NCBI RefSeq assembly: GCF_008831285.2
Contig: NC_045142.1
Coordinates: 10,227,952 to 10,287,951 of the forward strand
Origin: Nymphaea colorata
Taxonomy: Eukaryota > Streptophyta > Magnoliopsida > Nymphaeales > Nymphaeaceae
DNA: 60,000 nucleotides
Direction of reading: 5' to 3'
Both the position numbers and the translations under genes were made by a program. Below, one piece after another: positions 33,501 to 45,911 of the stretch. Within the stretch, counting starts at the first letter, position 1; every line of letters begins with the position of its first letter. The notes below the pieces were generated by a model. The model searched no databases and was not told where the DNA came from. It saw only the letters and a program-made list of their open reading frames with translations.

Positions 33501-33996
33501 GGGAGTCCTTAACTTCGCATTTTGATCCCAGAAACAATTCTTTATCGACGGCATACAGATCTGAATCATTAAGAGCTTCAGGACTGATCCCCGGAAATGG
33601 TGCCCCAACCCCGAGTCTGTTCTCTTCTTCCGTGACTTTATGAGCTACAATGCCCTGTTCTGCAACAACAAAAACAGTACAGAATTGAGGAAAAGGAGTT
33701 CGATCGGCATCAATGCGTGTACTGCAACAAAAGGAAATCCATGAAACTTTACTTTCTGCGGCCTTACTTGTGATATCGAAGCAATCAGCGGCTCTGGGAC
33801 TGCCCATATTTGGGGCCTCTTCCCCCACCTCGTTGCAGAAGTTCCAGGCTTCGAAGGCAACTCTGAGTCCATCTCTTCGCATTCCAGGGTCACCAACTGC
33901 TGATACATATTGCTTTTGCTTCTCCGCAGCATCTGAAGATGATGGGCAGAAACATAACGGGAGCAATAGAAGGAAGACGACGATGCGATTTTCCAT
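27390..33996 (-). CDS. Secreted plant protein of unknown function (DUF7705-type), four exons
   Basis: Exons on the minus strand 33996-33768, 33659-33067, 29446-28931 and 27539-27390 give 495 residues with consistent phases. Residues 1-23 are a signal peptide ('MENRIVVFLLLLPLC'). The body is Cys-rich and matches a conserved plant family of unknown function (I recognise it as DUF7705): 'EAWNFCNEVG..APNMGSPR', 'KPWQFWMVMLKNGN', 'FPCFGKGCMNQP', 'YPWLMLYLRAD', 'GGGPKSQFYLMDIGSCWKN', 'CDPYSNPQAQEL', 'GDPRTWELDVG', 'AEWTLSDFDVL'. Predicted extracellular or secretory-pathway location is from the signal peptide. Introns 1 and 2 are GT-AG; intron 3 appears to be GC-AG. No disabling lesion is visible. 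Confidence 0.88.
28009..28171. mobile_element. Short GGGCGGAG-type non-autonomous element
   Basis: About 160 bp starting 'CCAGGAGTGGGCCAGAGATTT' and ending 'CCCCCCTTTCTCCGCCCCTG', with complementary-type ends and an AT-rich middle. Lies in intron 3 of the DUF7705-type gene. Related elements lie at 43255-43400, 43469-43665, 48678-48855 and 52200-52399. Confidence 0.55.
28931..29446 (-). CDS. DUF7705-type gene, exon 3
   Basis: Acceptor 'TTTTCTGTCAG' precedes 'LPESPNFKARLTLDV'. The exon is best ended after 'YFYQ' at 28931 because exon 4 continues with 'DPGTPPARR' as in relatives. The next bases are GCGAGC, so the donor is GC, not GT. Confidence 0.85.
29447..33066 (-). other. DUF7705-type gene, intron 2 (3.6 kb)
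   Basis: GT-AG intron. It contains AT-rich sequence at 29640-30380 and the 209-bp-period tandem repeat array at about 30740-32040. No additional gene recognised. Confidence 0.75.
30740..32040. repeat. Tandem repeat array, period about 209 bp
   Basis: Units share 'GGTTATAAAGTTGAAGAATTT', 'TTTACAACCATTTTGCTA', 'CTTAAAGTGGGTCAAGG' and 'CTAAATAATAGACAAATGG' in order. The anchor 'GGTTATAAAGTT' occurs near 30764, 30838 (varied), 31034, 31225, 31433, 31642 and 31852. Central units are exactly 209 bp apart; the outer ones are truncated or diverged. The small open frames within are copies of one another, probably by-products of the repeat. Confidence 0.9.
33067..33659 (-). CDS. DUF7705-type gene, exon 2
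   Basis: Acceptor 'TTGTTGCAG'; donor 'AAGACT|GTAAGT'. Encodes the conserved central block with 'GPFKQTPRFPCFGKGC' and 'GYHYETRGM'. Ends in phase 0. Confidence 0.88.
33768..33996 (-). CDS. DUF7705-type gene, exon 1
   Basis: Start ATG 33996-33994 is preferred over the in-frame ATG at 34032 because it puts the hydrophobic signal peptide at the N-terminus. Ends at donor 'ACAA|GTAAGG'. Intron 1 (33767-33660) is 108 bp, a multiple of three with no stop, so retention would still be translatable. Confidence 0.83.
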
Positions 33997-36900
33997 GAGA
34001 GTGGGCAGAACTGGTGTACTGGCTATCGGCATTTATTCATTTTCAAGCATGCAGGGCGGCTCGCTTTAGGTAGATTAAGATTAAGAGGGCACAACATGGG
34101 ATCCGGTATCCGTATTTATTTATCCATTTGACCGGCAACAACTCAGTAGGTTGCAATGCATGGGATTAGATTTCCAAATTTATTTATTCAATTTGCCCCC
34201 ACAACCATAGGAGGTTGTATTGTTTTCTCCATAAAAGATTGGGTCAATGTTGGTAAACCCGTGACTCAAACTCAGATTCATCAGCAGACATCTGAGTAAT
34301 CGGATCAGTACTTGGATCGGCAGACAACCGAGTAATTGACTCAGTTAGTTGACTCGATGATTCAGCTAAGTCAGTGATGGCTTTTTAAATATGTTTTTTT
34401 TTTTCTTAAAGAAGAAGTTGAACCTGTTTATAAAATAACAAGATTGTAATATGAACAATGAAATAAATGATTAATTAAATTAGACTACAATTTAACGATG
34501 TTGTTAATCAAAATAATTGTTCTAATCATCTTCCATAAAAGCTTTTCATCACAACACGTCTGGTAAGATGGTGGTTGTTTAGAACGCATCAATTGAATAG
34601 TATAGGGAGAGAGACAGACAACGTGGGCCTGAGAGGGCTTTGAGTGCAAAACACTAACACAGCATTTCTCTATACCCCATCCTTAAGGGGGCGTTTGATG
34701 GTTTGGAATTTTGATTCAAGAATGAAAATTTCATAATCATAGTTCTTCTTTAAACTATAATGGAATCAAAATTTCAAGTTTTAGTTTTCTGATTCCGAAA
34801 ACAAAATACCTTGTTTGTTTTAATAATTCCAAATTCTTAAACAAATAAGTTTTTTGATTCTAAAATTTTATGATTTTGAATATATCCAAGGCTCCCTAGT
34901 GATGGATCCAAATCCAAATCTAAATCTATTGGGCTCAGCCCATTAATTTGTTGGGTTGGGCTCGGCCGGACAGATTCATATTCATTTCTCGGCCTGATAT
35001 TCAGTTTTAGCTTTGATGGCATCTAAAAACCAAGCTTTGACGGATTTTAAAGGTATCATCCAAGGTTTTGTGCTTTTCCAATTAATTTTTTAACAGATAA
35101 GTTCTTTTAATACTTTTAGCTGGTTCACAACCGATTCAAATGAATCAGTAAGTCAACAGATCTCACAGGATTGCAGCTCTGCTGATTGTGTTTGAAAACT
35201 GATTTCTATTCATTAATATAAAATTTACTTTAATATAAACTACCCATCTCTCTCTCTCTCTCTTTAATATAAAATATCAATAAGGTTTTGCCTGATTGAG
35301 GTTGGCAGAACAGGGATGATGACATTGCGTGATATTTCTCATGAAAAAGCAATTTGAGTTGCCACTATTTCATGCCGGCCATCATATGGTCAAAGAGCAA
35401 GAATTGTATTATTGAAATAGGTAAGGCTGATCTTTAGTTTTTCGTGTTGGTACTATTGGAGACGCCATCATCTTTCACTTTTTTTAAATATAAAAGTGTT
35501 TGAAGGCTAAGATATTAGAGCAGTAAGTTGCCAATAGTGATTTTTTAAGAAGTCAGTTGACAATAGTAATTTATTGTTACTGTTTCGTGAATGTGATTCA
35601 AAAAATAGAAGAAATGCATGAAACATGAAACACTTGTTATGGTGTTTTATAAATCTCTCCTATTTTTCTGGGCAGGTTCATAAACAGTAACGTAATATTG
35701 CTCTTGCCAAACATTCTCTAAAATATTGATTTTGAAATAAAAAATATAAGACTAAAATACAGCAAGGAAACTAACAATTTTTTTTTTAAAAAGAAAGTAA
35801 GTAAACTAAACCTTGCATTGAATCATGACTTGAAAGGGCTTCAGCGGAAACTGGAAAACGCCAAAAAAAGAAAGAGCCGACACCATGAACGGACAAGAAC
35901 AGGTCTGTTTCATGGCAGACACAGGCCTACTTGAGGATCTTGTTCACACCACCAACTTTTTTTTTGTTCTTAGAACCTAATCTCACCTAAACAAGAGAAA
36001 CATACCAAAAAAATACACGAGATGACCGGAAAATTGGCGTTGGGTTCTTCTTGAAACCGGAAAACACGCCAGCTTCGAGCTGAGGAGTCTGGCAGCTTCT
36101 AGCAGAATCAAGCTGTATTTCAGCAAGTTCTCTTGTAAATTTGGGCAACCAATCGGAGAAGGGTAGGCAATTCAAGGTTGGGCATTGGGTCAAGTCAGGG
36201 GTTCAGGTTGGGCTGCAGCCCCAAACCATAGCCCCAGCCGGACCGGACTGCAACCTGGATCCTAGCTTGGTCTGGTCCAATTAGAATAAAAAATATTTTT
36301 TGAATTACTTAAATATATAATATAATTAATTATAATAAATATATATAATCATACATATATTTTAAAAAAGAGTACTAAAAAATAAGTTATCAAATGAAAT
36401 TGGAGCATCTAAAGCCACAAAGCAGCCAAGAAGATCCAACGCATTTTAGAAATTAAGCAGACCGCTGCATCGTATTGTTTTTGCCAAAAAGGAGTTGGTC
36501 ACTAGCTAAAAGAAAGAATTGATTTTATAAATCAATCTAAACGCCTCCTAGTCAATCAGTAATGATCTCACGACGTCGAAAAGAATTCCTTTTTTTAATA
36601 ATAACCAAATACTTAAATATCGAAGATAGAAGTCCCCCCGTTTCGGTTCATGCAAAACTGATGAAGATAGTGACCGATCTGTCCCAATTCGGAACTATGC
36701 CGGCGGTGCTCCGGCTTTGTCAGCATTCACTAGGCTCTTATATGAGACACGGGCTGTTTGATTAATGAAACAGTAACATGAATCATGTTTCAGATTCACA
36801 CGGAACACTACAACTTATTGTTTTATAAACCTGTCTTATGAAAACATTACAAAGTTGGGACAAGTTCATAGAACACTAGAACTGTTGTTCCATGAATTAC

Positions 36901-39337
36901 CTAAATAATACGCTATTGTTCTGTTAGTGCAGTTGGAATATTCTGTGAGTGGTCTACTAATCTACCTCATAGATTTAAGAAGTTTTATGAAACATTAGAA
37001 CTAAGTGTTTATGAATCTAATATTTAAAACACTTACAAACTGCTCCAATTGCCAAACTACCTCTAAGCATTACAAAAACACCCCAAAAAATACTTATGAA
37101 ACCAAACCGATCGAAGATTTGAAAACAAATTAACCTCGACTGCACTTGATTACGTAAAGAATAACAAGGAAAAACAAATTTGTAACACCTTAAATCAATG
37201 TTAGCATGGTTTAAAATAACATAAGTCCTAGATACATGCTAGACATGAAGCACAAGTGGAAACCACCAACAAAAGAAAAAGAATGAAGATTTTTTTTTTA
37301 AAAAAAACCGCAGTTAGAAAAGCTACGATGTATTGGGTTTTGCACTGGTGGTTCTGTGATGGACGGCAGCTCAATTCTCTAAGCTGCCGACGATCTTGAT
37401 TTTGAGAACCCTCTTTTCGAAGGACGACTTTAACACCAAAATCTGCTCCATATCAAATGTTAATTGATCATGAACGTGATGCATGCAATGTGCTGTTAAA
37501 AAAAAAAGAGTTCGAAAATCAATGAGTTTGCACATGGGATTCTAAACTATATGCATGTGCAGGTGCAAAGTCAGAAAATTTTAATTAACGAGCACTGTGC
37601 ATAAATTAAAAGTTTTTAAGGTGTATTAATATGCAAGTGAGAAAAATTGCTTTTAAATATCAATATAAAAACAAAAAGATTCCTGGAGTTCATGTGGGCA
37701 TTTGCCCATACATAGCACACACCTGCCCCATTGCCAGTAGTGCATGAAATCCAGTATGAACTATGATGGGGCATTTCCACCACAGTTGCAGACGAAGGAA
37801 AAGTGATTTTCACCTGTATTCAGCACACTGATGTGATATCAATTGAACTGACCGTGAATAAGGAATTAAGGCATTAATAAACTATTTTAATCAACATAAG
37901 CATAACAAAATTTTCGCTTTGATATGATCAGGATGAGACCTTTAAACTACTCAAGGTCGACATGCATGGCCCCAAATAATTAGAATTTATTACTGAATTA
38001 GGTTTGGAAGCTCAAATTGGATTTATATGGCATTGGGCATCTTTGAAATCTAAAGTGAGGCATTTCAAATTGCCCACAAGAGAGCCAAAGGTGCCACCCA
38101 ACCTTTTGTCCCCCTATATGTCTTATTTGGTGATTCAGGTTGCCACTCTCGCCTTGCTTCAACTTGAACATTAGCGGTCACCTTTGGCAGCATAGAGAGT
38201 TGATGCTTCAAAGGTTCAAAGCAAGAACTGGTTGCTTACCAACTCCTCCCTCGGCCATTGCACCAATCCCCTAGAGGACAGAAGTGAGCCTCTTTCAAGA
38301 TTGAATTCTTTGTAAGTTGTACGATAAAAAATACTGATTCAATGCTTGCATGTGATGCAAGTGGAAAAGTTTTATAAGATAGAATACATGAGTGCACAAT
38401 AAGTTGGTTCAGAATTAAAGTGAAGAATTGCGACTATTTCTTGATAGTGTAAGTATCTAAAGATATTAAAAGTTAGCCTTCTTAATATTGTGTGCCCTTA
38501 GTAACTCTTTTTACAACTATGTCTCGAGGTGAGGAGAGCTCTATTACTTTAGTATGTTTCTTAAAGTCATCTGTAAGTATACCATAAGAAAAAACCAGGA
38601 AAAGACAATCTTGAGTTGCCGTGAGGAATTAAATATGTGAGGTCTTAAATGAATTTCATATACGTCCCATACTAAAGACAAAGTACCCGACCCCACAGCA
38701 GTACTAGACATATTACTGGACAAACAATAAACTCACCACAATTGAAAACGGATGATATATGCCCCGACACACCACGTGCCTAGCCAGTGGCAGTTATCAA
38801 CGGTTTGGATGATTTCCACCGCCTGAGCTAAGGCCGAAGCTTTTCCCTTCTCTCTATCCATTGCTGTTTTTCGTACTTCTGGATGACAATCTCGCTATAT
38901 TTTAAGTTTGATATCAGTGCCCGTCTTTTACAGTACAGAATATTAACACTATGAGAGTTTGAAGAAAGTTCCGACTGCCTACCACCCTGACCGTAGTGTT
39001 TGTTATTGTTGCCCTTGTGATAAAAAAAAATACCATTGAATCCGACTTGAGTCGTGGACATATGCAACTACCAGTCATGGTTTACCAGGCTACCGAACTA
39101 ACCAATTTTCGTTTCACCAAATTGAAGAGGTAAATTGACTATGATTCAATTCAAATTGATTATACAAAGTAATTTGGTTTGTGTGTGAAAGAATTAAGCT
39201 GTAAAAACGTGCGGTCTGCTCTTTGACGCTAAAGGAGAGTAAAAAATGTTTCAAATGAAAGTCTCTTTGGCTTTTCATATAGTTTAATCAAACAAAAAAA
39301 CAGTTTTCCACATAAAATACATGCATATGAGTAGCCC
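33997..39337. other. Long spacer without a recognised gene
   Basis: AT-rich. Includes an old short element starting 'GGGGGCGTTTGATGG' near 34686-34870, a CT tract near 35240, and weak coding-like hints near 37330-37480 that I could not assign. No RNA gene seen. Confidence 0.5.
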
Positions 39338-39745
39338 TGCACAAGGAGTCGAGCTAGAACACGACTTGAACTCGCTTCTTAAAACTTGACTTGTTTATAG
39401 ATGGCTCAAGCTAGTGTTCAAAATGTATGTTGGAAATGTTAAATGAATCAATTTCGAGTTGTAAGAACTCGACTCGTTTAAACTTACTCTTCTAAAAATG
39501 ACTTGGCGCTCAACCACAAAATGAGTATATATTATAATAATGAGCAAGTGCATAAATAGGTAGCAACTAAATGAGTTAATAAAGTTCAATAAGTTAAAAG
39601 AAATGGGACATGCTTAAGATAAACAAGTTGACCGAGTTGAGTTCGAGCTCTACATTGTATCATTTGATCGAGTTCGAGTTTTCTAAATCGAGTCAAACTC
39701 CAGCTGACCCAACTCAAGCTCGACTCTGCGCTTGTGCAACTCTAC
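39338..39745. mobile_element. Short element with 'GAGTCGAGCT' inverted ends
   Basis: About 400 bp. The left end 'GCACAAGGAGTCGAGCT' is the near complement of the right end 'AGCTCGACTCTGCGCTTGTGC'. The interior repeats 'ACTCGA(G/C)' motifs near both ends. Non-coding. Related tracts lie at 41520-41930 and 48420-48590. Confidence 0.6.
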
Positions 39746-40512
39746 ACATAAGTTCATATAACTCTTATGGCTACATTTTTTACACCACGATATGTACATC
39801 TAACTTCCTCGAGCAAATTCTTTCACAAACATAGCCAAATGAAAATAATATGACTGCATTTTTTATATCATATCAGTTGCTGTAGAGTCTGCGGATTCTG
39901 CTATTCAAAAGGAACAGCATCGTCAGCTGGTCGATGGGATTCGCACGCAAAATAGAATGATCATAGTATCGGCATTCAAAGATAGTTGTATGCTTTAACA
40001 AAATGATTCTGTTCTTCTTAAAAGTTGCTTCAGGATTCTTGCAGACTGAAAGGGCTTGAGAAACAAGCGAAGATTTTCACGTGAACTTCTAACTAAACTG
40101 GCAGACAGTGGGGAATCTTCTGCAAAAAGGTAAATCGGCCAAAAGCCAAGAGATTCTGATGCGCTTGCTATTATCTGAACAGTCAAACGATCGAGGGGCC
40201 AAAGGAAAAGCACATGCCACTACGAAGGATCCACACAGTGAAGAAAGAAGAAGAAAATGCAAATACTCAAAAGCGTTGCTTCTTTCCATTGCAGGAATAT
40301 TTGGCGTCTTAACATATTAACAGCCCACATTAAAAAGATACACAAAGGCGTTTAATTTCATTTAGTGGTTTTAACAATTATCGAAAGAACTTATTACTGT
40401 TAAATTGTTGCAGAAAATGTAAGATTTAAAGAAAAACTGGGGGCCCGGAAAATACCGTTGCTATTTATGCATGCATCTACCTTTCGCTGACATTGGCATT
40501 TTACTAAATTAA

Positions 40513-40807
<295 letters not shown>

Positions 40808-41519
40808 TACAAAGTTAGGTAATGAACTTTTTGACCTTTTCCTCATTTTCTTTCTCTCTCTTGCCATCCCTCTTATTTCGTTTTATTGTACTGCTGTCTT
40901 TTATATTTCGTTCTTTCTTTTTGTTTTTACAGTTTGTTCTTTTATTTAAAGAACTTTTTGTTTCCAAATTTTGTTATGCATTTGTATTTTATCAGCATTT
41001 TTTTTCTTTTTCTTTGTCTATATATATATATATATATATATATGTCCACTTGGAACTAGATCGTTTATGAGTGTTGTCTCTTCCAAAAGATGCGCATTTG
41101 CACCGCTACTTTATTCAAATGGGGTATCATTTATTCAAATGCGGTCACAAAGTCAAAGATGCCATACATTTCCAAAAACAAGACGTGATATATATGGATT
41201 CTGTTGCTCAAAATGAGCTCCTTGCCAAATACCAGTTGGTGCTCGGACATCTTGGTAAGTTTTCAAGTCTAAAAAGATTCGACGTGATGCACAGAATGTT
41301 CATGAAATGCGAATAAACACACTCTAGTACATAATGTGGAGCGGCGGTGGTGATGTATATGAAGTGTGGATGTCATGCATTATGAGTAGCGGAACTGATT
41401 CATGCATGCACTACACAAATTTGACTACGTACGTACCATTCTGAATTTCAAAGGTCGAAGTACAGATTTTCTCAATATTCCCAATCAGCGAGGTGACTAT
41501 TTCATTGAAACAAAGGTAC

Positions 41520-41930
41520 TAGGTTATACTACGAGTTGCGAAGCTAAACTCGTTTGTAAATAAATCTAGCTCGAACTTAACTAAAAGTTCAAGCTAATAG
41601 ATGAGTCGAGTTTGAGTTACATGAACTTGACCCAACTCAAGTAAGATGATCACCCACTTTGAGTTACATTTTTATTTAAATTTAGGTTATCTTTTTTTTT
41701 TTTGCTGTTAGCAATTTTCCAAATTTAAAACCAAGTAAAATGATCAAGTCAAATGGGAATGTGGTAAACAAGGTTAGACAAGTTGAACTCGAACCAGGAT
41801 CCTGTCTATCAAGTCAAGCTCGAGCTGACCTTATACAGCTCAACTAGATTTCCAGCCGAGCTCAAGCGGCCAACTAAATACAAGTCAAGTCGATTGTGGC
41901 TTTATGTAAGTCGAGTTTAATTTCACAACA
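41520..41930. mobile_element. 'CTCGAGC' type short element, copy 2
   Basis: Relative of 39338-39745, with many 'GAGTCGAG', 'AAGCTCGAGCTGAC' and 'AACTCGAACC' motifs. It interrupts copy A of the segmental duplication and is absent from copy B. Ends not sharply definable. Confidence 0.45.
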
Positions 41931-42359
41931 TCAAATTTACATTCCCTCTTCACAAAAAAAGTAAAAGGGAGAAAAAAAAAAGCATAATCAACCAAATTAC
42001 TGCCCATTCAACCAACTGGTTATGTGCACACCCTTGTGCACAAAAAATTATTAGGCATAGGGGTACTCCTTACAAAATAGGAAAATAGTGGTTTTTAGAA
42101 AAACAAGAAGAAATTATGAAAAAATTAAAGGTTTCAAATATACATTTCTTTATAAAAGAAATTCTAAAAATACACCAACCACTTTTTTTTTTTTTTTTTT
42201 CAAGTGATACTTGTTGCGTGCACACTCGATCTCATTCAACCTCATTCAAGCAGCTTAGTAGCTCTTAGAGGTCTCTCCTTGGGCATGGTGGATGTTCAAC
42301 CCCTCTTGTGGAAGGGTATCTATTCCAGTCTATTTCACAAAACTTTTCTCCCCTTCACT

Positions 42360-42532
42360 ATTGTTACCCTTACAGGCAGTATGGGGTGGGCCACTGCCCA
42401 TACCAGCCCATCAAAAACCACATTACAATGTCTCAATGTCTCATTATATGATTCTAAAATTATATGTAGTGCCCATACCAAATTTGTATTACCAACCCAA
42501 GTGCCCCATGGCTAAAAAAAATCTTAGCTCTG
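42360..42532 (-). mobile_element. GGGCAGTGCCC-type short element, reverse copy
   Basis: Reads inverted relative to 42708-42912: 'GGGGTGGGCCACTGCCC' at the left and 'TAGCTCTGCCAC' at the right. Present only in copy A of the segmental duplication. Non-coding. Confidence 0.5.
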
Positions 42533-42707
42533 CCACTTTTCATTTCCAAATAAGAGGGCATTTTAGTTCACTCGTGCATGGGGCCCCAAGGCGTACCTTC
42601 TCCAAGTCTCTCCATCCATGCCGTGTACGCATGCAGAGTCCTCTGATGCATGCAGGCAAATGCATGACTCATTCTCCCTGTAGAGAAGGAATTGAACATT
42701 CTAAACT

Positions 42708-42912
42708 AGTGGCCGAGCAAAAAAATTTTAGCTAAGGGGCACTGATGCATTTTATTATTACAATTGGTTGGATGCATGCACAGCTACAAAGCATTGACAT
42801 GGGTTAGGTATGAGCATCCCATATGGCTAGACCCAAGTCCAACACATGATAAATAAATTTTTTACAAAAGATTACACAGGCTGGGGTGGGCAGTTGCCCA
42901 CACCAGCCCCAT
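42708..42912 (+). mobile_element. GGGCAGTGCCC-type short element, forward copy
   Basis: Begins 'GTGGCCGAGCAAAAAAATTTT' and ends 'GGTGGGCAGTTGCCCACACC'. Compared with copy B of the segmental duplication (near 47335), the homologous sequence is broken between 'GAATTGAACATTCT' and 'CAGTTTATTTATGG', so the insertion postdates the duplication. Confidence 0.55.
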
Positions 42913-43254
42913 GGTAGCTCAACTATTGTTCTCCGCAGTTTATTTATGGAAACATCTTTTCTTTTTTGTCCGTGCCTTTCTTTTGATAAATCAGAGGTTT
43001 TCTGCTCATTTTGCACCCGCGCATGTAACCTCTGTGCTTTCCGGTAATGAGATACAAATGGGAGTAAGCTATTTATTATGACATTCTACATGCAACGGTG
43101 AAATGTTCAATTACCTGCTACTTTATTACTTTTCAAACTTTCAACTTTAATATAAGCATTCGCTTTCTAGGAAGTTGGTGTGAAGCAGTTGGCTAACTGT
43201 TCGATTTTGACATTCACGCCTTAAGCGTGTTTACCTGATCATGTCATGGGAGCA

Positions 43255-43400
43255 GGGAGGAATAAGGAATTGTTCAAAATTTCAATAGGAGCCAAAATAA
43301 TAAATTTTAAATATACTTTTTCAAAATTTCTTTCTAGATTAAACAAAAATTTTTAAAAGCTATATGTAAAATATTGTTTTGCCAGCCCTCCCCTTGGCTC
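43255..43400. mobile_element. GGGCGGAG-type short element
   Basis: 'GAGCAGGGAGGAATAAGG' to 'CCTTGGCTCCGCCCTTGC', AT-rich middle with 'TCAAAATTT'. Same family as 28009-28171 but shorter. Ends approximate. Confidence 0.4.
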
Positions 43401-43468
43401 CGCCCTTGCTTCAAAGGGCTCATGACCGTTAGAAGAAAATTGTAAAACATTATAGATCAGGTCAGGGC

Positions 43469-43665
43469 AGGAGCTAGGATTTTTTTTTAAGGGCGGGCCA
43501 AACAGTCCAACCTTGGATTCAGGTAGGGCTAAACTGAATGCGAATCTAAAAAATACATTGCACAACTAAATTTTTTAATTTTTTAAATATATATATATTT
43601 TTTGAATTAGTTGGAATGGGGCCATGGTCTAAGTGCCCCCCCCTCTCCGTCCGCCTCTAGATCAG
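43469..43665. mobile_element. GGGCGGAG-type short element
   Basis: Starts 'CAGGGCAGGAGCTAGGATTT' and ends 'CCCCCCCTCTCCGTCCGCC'. The middle matches 28009-28171 ('AAAAAATACATTGCACAACT', 'GGGGCCATGGTCTA'). Non-autonomous, no ORF. Confidence 0.5.
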
Positions 43666-43769
43666 GCGATCACATGAAAATGACAAAGGTGTTAGGTAGG
43701 TCCAAATTTTATCACCTAATCGAGCCAGACTTGTTCACCAATCTAGAGCGACACCTATAAGAGTGAGTG

Positions 43770-43866
43770 GTCTCTTCAGGGACACTTGATAAAATTGGAA
43801 CAATACATAAAAGATTAGCATGGCTCCTACATAAGGATGCCACGTACAAATCAAGAAAAGGTCTTT
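43770..43866 (+). pseudogene. U6 snRNA pseudogene
   Basis: About 97 bp collinear with plant U6: 5' stem 'GTCTCTTCAGGGAC', then 'GATAAAATTGGAAC', 'AGATTAGCATGGC' and 'AAATCAAGAAA'. Most differences from U6 are C-to-T or G-to-A, many at CpG sites, as expected for methylated inactive DNA. I see no upstream sequence element or TATA box at the proper spacing and no T-run terminator right after it, so it is most likely a dead copy. Confidence 0.85.
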
Positions 43867-44899
43867 ATGAGTGAGTGAATTGATAACAACAAACAATGTT
43901 TTATGAAAGCTTTAGCTAATTAGGGAATCATTCATGGAAATGGTATTGCCTTTTGTACATGTTTAATGAAGATGTCAATTGGGTTGGATTGTTTTTCTTT
44001 TCTATTTCATTATTGAGATGATTACTGAGGGTGAGTATAGTAATCACTGAGAGACAATGAATGGCCTATGCGTGTGTGTGTGTGTGTGCAGGTGTCAATC
44101 ACGGCTTCCCATTTCACGATCCTGATTACCATTATATATTTGGTTTCAACAAATCTAACCATACAGATGAATGTGAAATGTATAAGTTCATGAAATTAAG
44201 CAACAATCATGAAAACCAAACGAATCGAATTTTATAAAAGAACTAAAATCATCGGTCTTAGCTTTCTCGACTCATAGAATCTTAGCTAGCTAGTCACTGA
44301 CTTCTTGTGATTTGTTGTTTCACTTTGCTATTTACAAACGTTTCATATCCATGCATTTATTACAGAAAAAATAAAGTTACCTACTTGGAAGGCTTTTTTT
44401 TTTTTCATGGGTTGGAGAGAGAGAGAGAGAGAGAGTGCGTGCTAGTGTGCCTGCTCTACCCTTCAGTAAAATATGAGCGCATGTATGCAAAACGGTGGCT
44501 ACTATCATGAATGAGAAAGCATGAGACATTGGGAAATGTCTTCTTAATTATAGAAATTAACAAAACTAAGATAAGTCACATGGTTATAGGTATGGGTTGT
44601 AGTATGGATATGATGAAACGGATATGGATACAGCGATTTTAGAAAATTTGTGTACAGTGATACAACATAATGTATATGTCAATATAAACATTACATATAT
44701 AATAATCTACAAAAATTTTGAAGATTAAAAAAATGAAAGGAAAACAAAGGTTAGTCTTGGTGAAAGGAAAACCAAAAGAAGGAAAAAAAAATCAAATTAA
44801 AGGAAAATTGAGTTTGAAAATATAAATTTTTAGAATACAGCTGCCTAGCTGCACTTAAGTATGACATGGCTACGTGCGCAAATCTTCTTCTACACACAG

Positions 44900-45878
44900 A
44901 AAGCAGTTCACCACATAACCTTTTACAGCCTACATCTTTCCCACGTAAGATATGTACATCTAACTTCTTCGTCGAGTAACTTCTTTCACAAACATAGAAG
45001 CAGAGGGGGAGGCAGAATTTTTTTATTTATGGGGAGCATTGAATATATAGTTAACAAATTTTCAATTTATCATGCAAGACAGACATGGATATCATGGGGC
45101 GATCACATATAACTAGACCTAAGTTCACCAAAGTTTTAACATTAAATTAATGTTTCAAAGAGTTGGCTGTGTGGCGTATGCCCCATGGTTCTTGTATAGT
45201 TTGCTGAACGGCAGCGTCAGCTGGCCCATGAGATTCACAGGCAAAATAGAATGATCAGAGTAACGTCCTAAAAGTTGCTTCAGTGGAAACAAGCGAAGGT
45301 GTTCACGTGAACTTCTAACTAAACCGGCAGACAGTGGGGAATCTTCTGCTAAAAGGTAAATCGGCCAAAAGCCAAGAGATTCTGATGCGCTTGCTGTTAT
45401 CTAAATCGTCAAACGATGGAGGGGCAAAGGAAAAAGCCCATGCCACTACGAAGGATTCACATGAGATTCCACAGAGCGAAGAAAGAAGAAGAAAATGCAA
45501 ATATTCAAAAGCGTTGCATTCAAATTCTTTGCTGTAAAAAAAAATTCATGCTTTATGAACTTTCCATGGTAAATTAAGAATAATCAGGAGCTTTCCGAGG
45601 ATTTAATCGCTGCATGCAGTAAGAGTAACACTTATTGTTCTGGAATGTCTGAAGTTTCAGCTTATTAACAGCACAGATTAAAAAGACACATAAACGACAC
45701 TTAGTTTCACCAAGTGGCTTTTGCAATTACCTAAAGAACTAACTAGTTAATAGTGTTAAATTAATGCAGAAGATGCAAGTAAAGAGAAAATGGGGGCCCG
45801 ATAAATAACGTTGCCATGGTCAGCTTTATGCAAGCATCTACCTTCCGCTGTCATGGGCATTCGGCTAAATTAAGTAGG

Positions 45879-45911
<33 letters not shown>

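Noticed and set aside
37330-37480. Minus-strand stretch reading like 'ILVLKSSFEKRVLKIKIVG', possibly a metal-binding (HMA) protein end
   Set aside because: Too short, lacks the CxxC motif, and no linked exon could be assigned.
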